From contig NZ_NESA01000005.1 of the NCBI RefSeq assembly GCF_002778315.1, positions 175,839-239,838 of the forward strand: DNA of 64,000 bases. Reading direction: 5' to 3'. Position 1 is the first letter of the stretch; each line of letters begins with the position of its first letter. This stretch comes from Limnohabitans sp. JirII-31 (GTDB lineage Bacteria > Pseudomonadota > Gammaproteobacteria > Burkholderiales > Burkholderiaceae_C). This document shows, in pieces, positions 1-7,758 of this stretch. The notes under the pieces were generated by a model that saw nothing but the letters and a program-made list of their open reading frames with translations, did no database searches and had not been told where the DNA came from. The position numbers and the translations under genes are program-made.

Positions 1-308
1 TCAACGCCGTGGGCGGTGTGCGCATCAGCGAGCCCGCCGCCGACTTGGCCGTCATGCTGGCCATCCAGAGCAGCTTGCGTGGCAAGCCCTTGCCCCAGGG
101 TTTCATTGCCTTTGGCGAGGTGGGCCTGGCGGGCGAAGTGCGCCCGGCCCCGCGCGGCCAAGAACGCTTGAAAGAAGCCGCCAAACTGGGCTTCACGGTG
201 GCTGTGATTCCGAAAGCCAACATGCCTAAAAAGCCCATCGAAGGCATGACTTTGCACCCGGTGGAACGTGTGGATGAGGCGATTGGTTTGGTGCGCTCGC
301 TGGGTTGA
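1..308 (+). CDS. radA: DNA repair protein RadA (Sms), C-terminal fragment
   Basis: The window opens inside this gene, so only about the last 100 residues are seen and the true start lies upstream. The fragment matches the C-terminal Lon-protease-like domain of RadA/Sms, including the run GGVRISEPAADLAV and the segment GEVGLAGEVR followed by RGQERLKEA. RadA is a RecA-related ATPase that processes recombination intermediates by promoting branch migration; its zinc-finger and ATPase parts are outside the window. The reading frame ends in TGA shortly before a small membrane-protein gene on the same strand. Identification rests on remembered family sequence and is firm for this domain. Confidence 0.93.
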   Translation, partial: NAVGGVRISEPAADLAVMLAIQSSLRGKPLPQGFIAFGEVGLAGEVRPAPRGQERLKEAAKLGFTVAVIPKANMPKKPIEGMTLHPVERVDEAIGLVRSLG

Positions 309-396
309 AGCGGGACCAAAGGAGCCGCAGGTTTGCGTCGCCTGTGTGGCGCGGGCAAAGACGATCGGACGATCACGGGCCTGAGACAATAGCGCC

Positions 397-852
397 ATGA
401 ACTTTCAACGATATGCGATACCGATAGGTGCTGTGGGCCTGACTGCTTGGGCTTGGCAATCCATGCAGTGGATGGGCGTGGCCATGGTCTTCACTGGCGG
501 GGTGATGTGGCTGTTGCTCTACTTCACCCGCTTGGTGCAAATCATGAAACGCGCCAGTAAGCGCCCGATCGGCTATGTGGACAGCGCGGTCATGCTCAAC
601 GCCAAGCTCAAAACCGGCTTGAGCTTGATGCACGTCATTGCCATGACGCGTGCCCTGGGGCAACTTGAGACCGAGAAAGACGCCCAGCCTGAAGTTTTCA
701 GCTGGCGCGATGGCTCCGAGTCGGTGGTGCGCTGCACCTTCTTGCATGGCAAGCTGCAAAGCTGGGACCTGACGCGACCAGAGGCTGAGCCAGACCACGA
801 CGCGCCCGCACTGGCAGCCGCAGAGGTCTCGGATGTGACCGCCAAGGCATGA
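397..852 (+). CDS. Small membrane protein of unknown function
   Basis: This 151-residue protein has two hydrophobic segments near the N-terminus (about residues 8-24 and 28-45), followed by a soluble, slightly acidic tail rich in Ala, Glu and Asp. The likely topology is two membrane helices with a cytoplasmic C-terminal part. I do not recognise a catalytic motif. It sits between radA and ilvE on the same strand. Proteins at this place in related genomes have sometimes been labelled glycerate kinase, but nothing in the sequence supports kinase activity, and at 151 residues it is far too short for one. Confidence 0.7.
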   Translation: MNFQRYAIPIGAVGLTAWAWQSMQWMGVAMVFTGGVMWLLLYFTRLVQIMKRASKRPIGYVDSAVMLNAKLKTGLSLMHVIAMTRALGQLETEKDAQPEVFSWRDGSESVVRCTFLHGKLQSWDLTRPEAEPDHDAPALAAAEVSDVTAKA

Positions 853-942
853 GCCTCTGAGCGACTTCTCTGCCCTCGTTAAAATCAAACGCTAGGCTGG
901 ATCGGCCCAGCACACCTCCCATACAAGTCCAAAGGAAAACCC

Positions 943-1893
943 ATGAGCGTCGTAATTCCCTCAATGTCTGACCGTGACGGCAAGATTTGGATGGATGGCC
1001 AGATGGTGGAATGGCGCGACGCCAAGATCCACGTGCTGTCGCACACCCTGCACTACGGCTGCGGCGCGTTCGAAGGCGTGCGTGCTTACAAAACCGCCAA
1101 TGGCACCGCGATCTTTCGCCTGCAAGAGCACACCGACCGCCTGTTCAACAGCGCCAAAATTTTGCGTATGGCCATTCCGTTCACCAAAGAACAGGTCAAC
1201 GAAGCCCAGCGCGCTGTGGTGCGCGAGAACAACCTGGAGAGCGGCTACATCCGCCCGCTCACCTGGATTGGTGACAAAAAGCTCGGTGTCAGCCCCAAAG
1301 GCAACACCATCCACCTGATGGTGGCGGCTTGGACCTGGGGCGCGTACCTGGGCGAAGAAGGCATGAAGCGCGGCATCCGCGTCAAGACCAGCAGCTACAC
1401 CCGCCACCACGTCAACATCACCATGACGCAGGCCAAGGCGGTGAGCAACTACACCAACTCGATCCTGGCCAACATGGAAGTCACCGACGAGGGCTACGAC
1501 GAAGCCCTGTTGCTCGACACCTCGGGCTTTGTGTCTGAAGGCGCTGGCGAAAACATTTTTGTGGTGAAAGACGGTGTGATCTACACCCCCGATTTGTCGG
1601 CCGGTGCCCTCAACGGCATCACCCGCAACACGGTGTTCCACATCGCCAAAGACCTGGGGCTGGAGATTGTGCAAAAGCGCATTACTCGCGACGAGGTGTA
1701 CATCGCCGACGAGGCCTTCTTCACCGGCACGGCGGCTGAAGTCACGCCGATTCGTGAGCTCGACCGCATCGAGTTGGGCAAAGAAGGCTATGTGGGTAGC
1801 CGCGGCCCCATCACCGAAAAAATTCAAAGCGCCTTCTTTGACATCGTCAATGGCCGCAACCCCAAGTACGCCCATTGGTTGACCCAAGTCTGA
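943..1893 (+). CDS. ilvE: Branched-chain amino acid aminotransferase
   Basis: The 316-residue protein is a fold-type IV PLP enzyme of the IlvE family, which performs the last step of leucine, isoleucine and valine synthesis by moving an amino group from glutamate to the branched 2-oxo acids. Visible family features are the N-terminal stretch HTLHYGCGAFEGVRAY, the PLP lysine at about K165 in TQAKAVSNYTNS, the SEGAGENIF segment, and GTAAEVTPI near the C-terminus. The ATG at 943 has an AAGGA ribosome site about 6 bases upstream; an in-frame ATG at 964 is the alternative. Length is normal. The zinc-finger gene follows after 18 bases and may be co-transcribed. Confidence 0.97.
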   Translation: MSVVIPSMSDRDGKIWMDGQMVEWRDAKIHVLSHTLHYGCGAFEGVRAYKTANGTAIFRLQEHTDRLFNSAKILRMAIPFTKEQVNEAQRAVVRENNLESGYIRPLTWIGDKKLGVSPKGNTIHLMVAAWTWGAYLGEEGMKRGIRVKTSSYTRHHVNITMTQAKAVSNYTNSILANMEVTDEGYDEALLLDTSGFVSEGAGENIFVVKDGVIYTPDLSAGALNGITRNTVFHIAKDLGLEIVQKRITRDEVYIADEAFFTGTAAEVTPIRELDRIELGKEGYVGSRGPITEKIQSAFFDIVNGRNPKYAHWLTQV

Positions 1894-1911
1894 AGCACAG
1901 GGAACGCACAC

Positions 1912-2115
1912 ATGACACACCCAGTTGAACTCCTGGCCAAAGACCTCAATGGCCATGGCGGCGTGTTTTGCCCCAGCGCCAAAGCCGACATGAAGCTCTG
2001 GAACAGCCACCCCAAGGTGTACCTGGATGTGGCCAAAACCGGCGAAGCCAAGTGCCCCTATTGCGGCACGGTGTACAAACTCAAAGCCGGCGAACACGTT
2101 GGCGGCCACCACTAA
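1912..2115 (+). CDS. CHCC-type zinc-finger protein
   Basis: This 67-residue protein has the spacing of a zf-CHCC domain, with likely zinc ligands C20, H33, C48 and C51 (the last two in CPYC). The same domain occurs in the mitochondrial complex I subunit NDUFS6, but the bacterial protein's role is not settled. The C-terminus ends in a His-rich GGHH. Its last 17 bases overlap the likely start of the downstream heptosyltransferase, suggesting translational coupling. The ilvE, zinc-finger and waaF genes form a compact same-strand group. Confidence 0.9.
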   Translation: MTHPVELLAKDLNGHGGVFCPSAKADMKLWNSHPKVYLDVAKTGEAKCPYCGTVYKLKAGEHVGGHH

Positions 2116-3157
2116 AAACGCCCTCGTCATCGCGCCGCAATGGATCGGCGACGCGGTGATGACCGAGCCTTTGCTGCGTCGCCTGGCCGCACGCGGTGAG
2201 CGCCTCACCGTAGGTGCCTTGCCTTGGGTGGCCCCGGTTTACCGCGCCATGCCCTGTGTGGCCGAGGTGATCGAGTTTCCATTCCAGCACGGTGGCCTGC
2301 AATGGCAAGGCCGACTGGCCATGGCGCGTGCCCTGCGCGGGCGCTTTGACGTGGCCTATGTGTGTCCGAACTCCCTCAAAAGCGCACTCATCCCTTGGCT
2401 GGCGCGCATTCCCCAACGCGTGGGCTACACCGGCGAAATGCGTTTTGGTTTGTTGACCGACCGTTTGGACAACCCCAGTGGCGAAGTACGCCCCCCGATG
2501 GTGGAGTTTTACGCCGCTCTGAGCTTGCTCGGGACCCAAGGGTCGATGCAGCTCAGTGGTGACTTGCGCCCCGTGCTGCAACTCGCGCCGGCCTTGCTGG
2601 ACGAGGCGCTGGAGTTGGTGGGCCGCATGCCGCATGTGCCCACGCTGGCGCGCAACAGCTATGTGGTGTTTGCCCCCGGTGCCGAGTACGGCCCTGCCAA
2701 GCGCTGGCCAGCCCACCACTTTGCCGAGCTGGCGGCCAAGCTGGATGTCCCCGTCTTGTTGCTGGGCTCGGCCAAAGAGCAAGCCTTGTGTGATGACATC
2801 GCGCGCCAAGCCAATGCCGTGCGTCCCGGCCAATGCGTCAACCTGGCCGGCAAAACCTCGCTGGTGCAAGCCTTTGCCTTGATCGCCTCGGCCTACCGCG
2901 TGGTCAGCAACGACTCGGGCCTGATGCATGTGGCAGCCGCCTTTGGCGTGCCCCAAGTGGCGGTGTACGGCTCGTCCAGTCCCGAACACACGCCACCGTT
3001 GAACGACAAAGCACGCGTGTTGTGGCTGCGTGTGGACCCCAACTACCACCCGCCACTGGCCTGTGCACCTTGCTATGAACGCGTGTGTCCGTTGGGCCAT
3101 ACCCGTTGCCTGGAAGACATCACCCCCGAGCGTGTGTTGCAGGCCTTTCAATCCTGA
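2099..3157 (+). CDS. waaF: ADP-heptose:LPS heptosyltransferase II
   Basis: This is a glycosyltransferase family 9 protein that adds the second heptose to the inner core of lipopolysaccharide at the cytoplasmic face of the inner membrane. The N-terminal ALVIAPQWIGDAVMTEPL matches the family opening. FAPGAEYGPAKRWP, the NDSGLMHVAAAFGVPQVAVYG donor-site region and a closing cysteine-rich segment (CAPCYERVCPLG) follow. No ATG lies near the domain start. The TTG at 2099 gives 352 residues, close to the usual length, and overlaps the zinc-finger gene by 17 bases. The only in-frame ATG further upstream (2027) would add 24 unlike residues read through that gene. Function is firm; the start is less so. 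Confidence 0.92.
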   Translation: MAATTKNALVIAPQWIGDAVMTEPLLRRLAARGERLTVGALPWVAPVYRAMPCVAEVIEFPFQHGGLQWQGRLAMARALRGRFDVAYVCPNSLKSALIPWLARIPQRVGYTGEMRFGLLTDRLDNPSGEVRPPMVEFYAALSLLGTQGSMQLSGDLRPVLQLAPALLDEALELVGRMPHVPTLARNSYVVFAPGAEYGPAKRWPAHHFAELAAKLDVPVLLLGSAKEQALCDDIARQANAVRPGQCVNLAGKTSLVQAFALIASAYRVVSNDSGLMHVAAAFGVPQVAVYGSSSPEHTPPLNDKARVLWLRVDPNYHPPLACAPCYERVCPLGHTRCLEDITPERVLQAFQS

Positions 3158-3170
3158 TTGATTTTTTGCC

Positions 3171-3959
3171 ATGAACTACAGCACCGACTTCCCCAGCCTG
3201 CAACACAGCGTCTCGCCTGAAGAATGGCAAACCCGTGTCGAGCTGGCCGCTTGCTACCGTTTGATGGACCAGTTCGGCATGACCGATCTGATCTACAACC
3301 ACATCACGGCGCGCATTCCAGGCACCGACCATTTGCTGATCAACCTCTACGGCTTGCTCTACAAAGAAATCACGGCATCGAGCTTGGTGAAAATTGATGC
3401 ATCTGGCCAGATCATCAGCCAGCCCGACACCGACTACGGCATCAACAAGTCGGGCTATGTGATCCACGGTTGCATCCACGAAGCGCGCCCCGATGTGCGC
3501 TGTGTGATTCACACCCACACCCGCGCGGGCATGGCGGTGGCCAGCATGCAATGCGGCTTGTTGCCGATGACGCAAACCTCCATCCGTTTTGTGGGCCACC
3601 TCGGTTACCACGACTTTGAAGGCCCGGCCATTGACCTGGCCGAGCGCGTGCGCTTGGTGCAAGACCTGGGGCCTCACGACGCCATGATTTTGCGCAACCA
3701 CGGCTTGCTCACCTGTGGCGCCACCATTCAGCAAGCCTTCAACACCATGTACCAGTTGGAAATGTCGTGCCGTGCGCAGGTGGACGCCATGGCCGCCCGC
3801 ACCGAGCTGACCCTGCCCTCGCCCGAGGTGCTGGCGCACACGGCCCATCTGTACCAACCGGGCACACGCCGCCCCTATGGGGTGCTGGAGTGGCCCGCCA
3901 TGCTTCGTCTGTTGCAAGCCGAGGGCAAAAACTCGGGCTACCCGCCTTACGACATTTGA
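3171..3959 (+). CDS. Class II aldolase/adducin family protein
   Basis: The 262-residue protein belongs to the zinc-dependent class II aldolase/adducin family (FucA/AraD fold). Probable metal ligands are H114 and H116 in VIHTHTR and H176 in LRNHGLL, with E104 in the position of the catalytic acid. Members cleave or epimerise sugar phosphates or decarboxylate small hydroxy acids, and sequence alone does not give the substrate. Its stop overlaps the 3' end of the convergent dioxygenase gene by 13 bases. It starts 13 bases after waaF, but its likely partners are the catabolic genes next door; that link is inferred. Confidence 0.88.
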   Translation: MNYSTDFPSLQHSVSPEEWQTRVELAACYRLMDQFGMTDLIYNHITARIPGTDHLLINLYGLLYKEITASSLVKIDASGQIISQPDTDYGINKSGYVIHGCIHEARPDVRCVIHTHTRAGMAVASMQCGLLPMTQTSIRFVGHLGYHDFEGPAIDLAERVRLVQDLGPHDAMILRNHGLLTCGATIQQAFNTMYQLEMSCRAQVDAMAARTELTLPSPEVLAHTAHLYQPGTRRPYGVLEWPAMLRLLQAEGKNSGYPPYDI

Positions 3960-4813
3960 GTGCTGCCGCCGTAGGCCAGCAGTGGCGCGCCTTGCAGCAT
4001 GATGCGCAACAGGTAGCGGTATTCCTCGGGGTCGTAGTCCGCATTGGCTTGGTGCAGCACCGAGCGGTTGTCCCAAATCACCAAGTCCCCCACTTGCCAG
4101 CGGTGGCGGTATTCGTAGCGCGGTTGGGTGGCGTGGGCGTAGAGCGCTTCAATCAAGGCGTAACCCGCCTCGTCGTCCAGGCCATCAATGCCTTCCATGC
4201 GTCCGGTGTTCAGGTACAGCGCAGCCCGTCCGCTGTCGGGGTGGCGAATCACCAAGGGCTGCAGCGTGCGTGGAATGCGGGCCATCTCTTCGTCGCTGAG
4301 TTTGGCAAAGCTGCGCGGGCTGCGGCTGCTTTGGTGCACATGCAGCGAGCGCAGGCCCACGATGCGCTGCTGCATGGCCTCGGGCAAATCGTCAAACGCT
4401 TGGCGCGCATCGACAAACTGGGTGTCGCCGCCGTGGGACGGAATTTCCACCGCCACCAAGGTGGTGGCTTTGGGCGGTGCCAAGTCGTTGGAGTGGTCGG
4501 TGTGGTAGTTCTCGCCGCGCACTTGCAGCTTGCCGTTTTTGCGCGGCAAGTCGTGGGTGGAGTTGTAGCCCACCAACGGGTAGTCGGGCAGCACAAACTT
4601 TTTGATTTGCTGCGGCGTCAAGGGGCCAAAGATTTCGGCGGCTTGCATGAACTGCGGCGGCGTCAGCGGCTGCTGACGAAACACCAGCACGGCGTAGGTA
4701 GCGAACAAGTCGTTGAGCTGCGCGCGGATCTCGGCGTTTTGCGGCTGGGTCAAATCCAGGCCTGAAACTTCAGCGCCAAACCCGGCGCGAATGGGTTGTA
4801 CATGGAGGGTCAT
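3947..4813 (-). CDS. TauD/TfdA-family 2-oxoglutarate-dependent dioxygenase
   Basis: This 288-residue protein shows the iron-binding facial triad of the TauD/TfdA family: H104 and D106 in YHTDHS, and H254 in SVLHQANADYD. R270 in YRYLLRI lies in the place that binds 2-oxoglutarate. Such enzymes hydroxylate small organic acids, often releasing sulfite or cleaving ether or amine bonds; this substrate is unknown. The ATG at 4813 is chosen because an AGGAG site lies about 7 bases upstream; an earlier ATG at 4837 would add eight residues. It is the last gene of the nine-gene minus-strand catabolic operon. Confidence 0.92.
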   Translation of the reverse strand: MTLHVQPIRAGFGAEVSGLDLTQPQNAEIRAQLNDLFATYAVLVFRQQPLTPPQFMQAAEIFGPLTPQQIKKFVLPDYPLVGYNSTHDLPRKNGKLQVRGENYHTDHSNDLAPPKATTLVAVEIPSHGGDTQFVDARQAFDDLPEAMQQRIVGLRSLHVHQSSRSPRSFAKLSDEEMARIPRTLQPLVIRHPDSGRAALYLNTGRMEGIDGLDDEAGYALIEALYAHATQPRYEYRHRWQVGDLVIWDNRSVLHQANADYDPEEYRYLLRIMLQGAPLLAYGGSTQMS

Positions 4814-4837
4814 GCAAAGTCTCCTGAAGGGCTGCAC

Positions 4838-5863
4838 TTACTCGGCTTTGATGCCGGTTTGTTTGGCCAGTTGTGCCCATTTGACGGTGTCGTCGGCGAT
4901 GAGTTTTTCCAATTCGCTGCGTTTGAGTGGTAGGGCTTCGGCCCCTTCCGAGGCAAAGCGCTGGTGCATCTCGGGCGTGGTCAGCACCGCATTCACTTCG
5001 CGGTGCAGCGCGTCCACCAAGGGCATGGGCGTGCCCGCTGGGGCCAGCAGCGCCCACCAGTTGCTGGCTTCCATGTCGATGCCCGACTCGCGCAGCGTGG
5101 GCACGGTGGGAATCAGGTCCACCCGTTTGGGGCCCGCCACCGCCAGCAGTTTGATCTTGCCCGCACGCAAAAAGGTTTGCATCTGAATCAAGCTGCCCAA
5201 GGACACCTGCACGTGCCCTGCCGCCAAATCCACCAAGGCTGGGCCACCGCCTTTGTAGTGCACCACACTCAGAACGGCACCACTGCGTTGCATGAACAAC
5301 TCGATGGCGAAGTGCTGAAAACTCGCCACGCCTGCCGAGCCAAAAAACACCTTGCCCGCGTTTTTCTTGGAGTACTCCACCAATTCTTTGATGGAGTTGA
5401 CCGGCAGGTCTGCCGCCACCGCAATCACGCTCGGGCCCATGCCCAGCATGGCCACCGGGATGAACGACTTCACCGGGTCGTAGCTGAGCTTCATGATCGA
5501 CGCGTTCATGGTGTAGGTCGACGAGATCAGCACCAGCGTGTTGCCATCGGGTTCGGCGCGCGCCACCAGCTCGGTGCCCATCGCGCCTCCGGCGCCGGGG
5601 CGGTTTTCAACAATCACGCTGCGCTTGAGGCGGGCCGTGAGTTGCTGCGCCATGCTGCGTCCCACGATGTCGTTGCTGCCACCCGGCGCAAACGGCACCA
5701 CGATGCGCAGCGGCTTGTTGTCTTGTGCCTGCGCCAAAGGCGTGTGGCCGAGTGCGCCGGCACCCAAGGATGAGGCGAGCAGCCACTGAGTGAAGCGCCG
5801 CCGAGAGGCCGCAGCATCGGAGCGAGGTCGTTGCAACTCAGGGGAGGTGTGGGGCAAAGACAT
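4838..5863 (-). CDS. Bug/TctC-family periplasmic solute receptor (1)
   Basis: The 341-residue protein is a tripartite tricarboxylate transporter (TTT) receptor, called Bug in Bordetella relatives, which binds carboxylates or similar anions in the periplasm. Family marks are RIVVPFAPGGSNDIVGR after the signal peptide, VENRPGAGG, and VPTLRESG in the C-terminal half. The signal peptide starts SRRRFTQWLL and ends near LAQAQD; the paired arginines fit Tat export. The ATG at 5863 is preferred over a longer frame reaching 6103, whose extra residues are not family-like. It is 24 bases from the dioxygenase gene. No membrane subunits TctA or TctB lie nearby. Confidence 0.93.
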   Translation of the reverse strand: MSLPHTSPELQRPRSDAAASRRRFTQWLLASSLGAGALGHTPLAQAQDNKPLRIVVPFAPGGSNDIVGRSMAQQLTARLKRSVIVENRPGAGGAMGTELVARAEPDGNTLVLISSTYTMNASIMKLSYDPVKSFIPVAMLGMGPSVIAVAADLPVNSIKELVEYSKKNAGKVFFGSAGVASFQHFAIELFMQRSGAVLSVVHYKGGGPALVDLAAGHVQVSLGSLIQMQTFLRAGKIKLLAVAGPKRVDLIPTVPTLRESGIDMEASNWWALLAPAGTPMPLVDALHREVNAVLTTPEMHQRFASEGAEALPLKRSELEKLIADDTVKWAQLAKQTGIKAE

Positions 5864-5894
5864 AGGCGGCACGGTGTGGATGGCGGTGGGCGAC

Positions 5895-6803
5895 TCAGAA
5901 GTCGTACAAGCGCGCAGGGTTGGTGGCGAGTATTTGGCGCAGCGTGGCGGCGTCATCCACCCACGCCGCCAAGCGGTTGAGCGCATGGCCATCGTTGATG
6001 GGGTTGAAGGCTTCCACCTGATCGCGATGGCGCGGCTGACCGGGGCGACCCCCGGGATGCGGCCAGTCGCTGCCCCACAGCAGGCGATCGGGCCGGTGGG
6101 CAATCAGCGTGCGCGCCATCTCGGTCATGGCCGCGCCGTCGGGGTCTTGTGCCACCCGGTGCGGAGCCGACAACTTGAGCCAGACACGGCCACTCGCCAG
6201 CAGCGCCAGCAAGGTGTCAAAGTGCGGTTGCGAGGTGCCCAACTCGGCCCGGGCCAAACAGAAGTGGTCGAACACCACGGGCGTATCCAAGGTGTTGATC
6301 ACCTCACGCAAGGACGCCATCACGCTGAGGTTGGTGAACATTTGCAAGTGCCAGCCCAGCGGCGCCACGCGCGCCGTGGCCCAGCGCAGTTGTGTGGCGG
6401 CGTAGTCGGAGTCGTGGATGCCGCTGGTCTCTAGGTTCAAGCGAATGCCGCGCACACCCACCTTGTGCATGGCCTGTAGCTCTGCGTCGGTGGTGTGGGC
6501 ATCGATCACCGCCACGCCGCGTCCACGCGGGCCCAACAACCGCAAAGCGTCCAGGGTGCAAGCGTTGTCAGTGCCATAGGGGCTGGGGTGAACAATCACC
6601 ACGCGTGCAATCTGTAAGCCGTCATGCAAAGCCAGCAGGTCGGGCACCAAGGCGTCGCCCGGCATGTAGTTGCGCTCGGGCGACAGCGGGTAGTTGGCGC
6701 TGGGGCCAAACACATGGGTGTGGCAGTCGCAGGCCTCAGCGGGCATGGCAAAGTTCAGCGCGTCGTGGGCCACGCCAAGCACGGTCAGGGGGGAGGTGTT
6801 CAT
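5895..6803 (-). CDS. Amidohydrolase-family metal-dependent hydrolase
   Basis: This roughly 302-residue protein belongs to the amidohydrolase superfamily of TIM-barrel hydrolases, closest in look to the 2-pyrone-4,6-dicarboxylate lactonase group. Evidence is the early CDCHTHVFG (H28 and H30), a central FDHFC, and WGSDWPHPG near the C-terminus, where the Asp is the usual catalytic base. Members open lactone or cyclic amide rings or decarboxylate. The ATG at 6803 leaves a 19-base gap from the upstream dehydrogenase gene and removes 16 unlike residues; its ribosome site is weak. It belongs to the catabolic operon. Confidence 0.9.
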   Translation of the reverse strand: MNTSPLTVLGVAHDALNFAMPAEACDCHTHVFGPSANYPLSPERNYMPGDALVPDLLALHDGLQIARVVIVHPSPYGTDNACTLDALRLLGPRGRGVAVIDAHTTDAELQAMHKVGVRGIRLNLETSGIHDSDYAATQLRWATARVAPLGWHLQMFTNLSVMASLREVINTLDTPVVFDHFCLARAELGTSQPHFDTLLALLASGRVWLKLSAPHRVAQDPDGAAMTEMARTLIAHRPDRLLWGSDWPHPGGRPGQPRHRDQVEAFNPINDGHALNRLAAWVDDAATLRQILATNPARLYDF

Positions 6804-6822
6804 GGGGGATGTTTCAAAAATG

Positions 6823-7758
6823 TCAGACCACGCGGTGGGCGACCGGCCCACCGTTCAACACATCAATCACTTGCTGAGCCACTTGGGTGGCACTGCGGCG
6901 TTGGGTGTCGTGGGTGCCGCCAGCGGCGTGTGGGGTGGCAATCAGATTGTCAAACGCAAGCAGCGGGTGGTCGGCGGGCGGTGGTTCCACCTCGAACACA
7001 TCCAGCCCTGCGCCAAACAGGTGGCCACGTTGCAGAGCAGCAGCCAGAGCCACCTCGTCGACGATGCCGCCGCGCGAAACATTGATGAGCACCGCATCGG
7101 GTTTCATCAAAGCCAGCTCGGCTTCGCCGATCAGGTGGCGGCTCTCTGGCGTGAGCGGCAGGTGCAGCGTCAGCAGGTCCACATGCGGCAGCATGTCGTG
7201 TAGGTGCTGCACGCGCTGGTGCGGCAGGTCAGCCCAGCGGTCGCTGGACACATGGGGGTCGTAGGCCCAGATCTGCGCGTCAAAGGCGCCGCGCCACTTC
7301 TTGGCCACGATCGAGCCAATATTGCCCATGCCCACAATGCCCACCGACTTGCCTTGCATCTCGATGCCTAAATGCTGCGGCCGCACGATGGGTGCGCCCG
7401 CGCGCAACAAACGGTCAAAGCGTGACACGCGCCGCGTCACCGACAGCGACAAGGCAAAGGCCAACTCCGCCACCGCTTCGCTGTTGACACCCGGTGTGCG
7501 CGACACCGCAATGCCGTGTCGCTTGGCGGCTTGCAAGTCGATGGTGTCGGTGCCCACGCCTTGCTTGCAAATCACCTGCACATGCTTGGCGCGCTCAATC
7601 TCTTCGGCGGTGATGGGGCGCATGCGCACCATCACACCATCGGCGTGTTCGGGCCAGTCGGCAATGGCCGGGTCTGGCCAACACACCACCTCGGCATGGG
7701 CCTTGGCCAGCGCGATGCCGGCCTCGTGGAAGGCGTCGAGGATGTAGATTTTTTTCAT
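6823..7758 (-). CDS. D-2-hydroxyacid dehydrogenase (NAD-dependent)
   Basis: The 311-residue protein has the layout of the D-isomer-specific 2-hydroxyacid dehydrogenases. The Rossmann motif GIVGMGNIGS precedes the catalytic residues: Arg in NVSRGGIVDE, Glu in DVFEVEP and His in TPHAAGGT. It interconverts a 2-oxo acid and a D-2-hydroxy acid using NAD(P)H; 3-phosphoglycerate or small hydroxypyruvate-like acids are typical substrates, but specificity cannot be read here. Its ATG overlaps the stop of the upstream receptor gene (ATGA), so translation is probably coupled. In the operon it would act on a hydroxy or oxo acid released from the imported compound. Confidence 0.93.
   Translation of the reverse strand: MKKIYILDAFHEAGIALAKAHAEVVCWPDPAIADWPEHADGVMVRMRPITAEEIERAKHVQVICKQGVGTDTIDLQAAKRHGIAVSRTPGVNSEAVAELAFALSLSVTRRVSRFDRLLRAGAPIVRPQHLGIEMQGKSVGIVGMGNIGSIVAKKWRGAFDAQIWAYDPHVSSDRWADLPHQRVQHLHDMLPHVDLLTLHLPLTPESRHLIGEAELALMKPDAVLINVSRGGIVDEVALAAALQRGHLFGAGLDVFEVEPPPADHPLLAFDNLIATPHAAGGTHDTQRRSATQVAQQVIDVLNGGPVAHRVV

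Noticed and set aside
961..2208. Long minus-strand frame across ilvE and the zinc-finger gene
   Set aside because: It is antisense to well-supported genes and its product has no recognisable family features.
3767..4765. Long open frame opposite the dioxygenase gene
   Set aside because: It is antisense to a clear TauD-family gene, has repetitive low-complexity composition and no domain; GC-rich codon use creates such frames throughout the window, including opposite most receptor genes.
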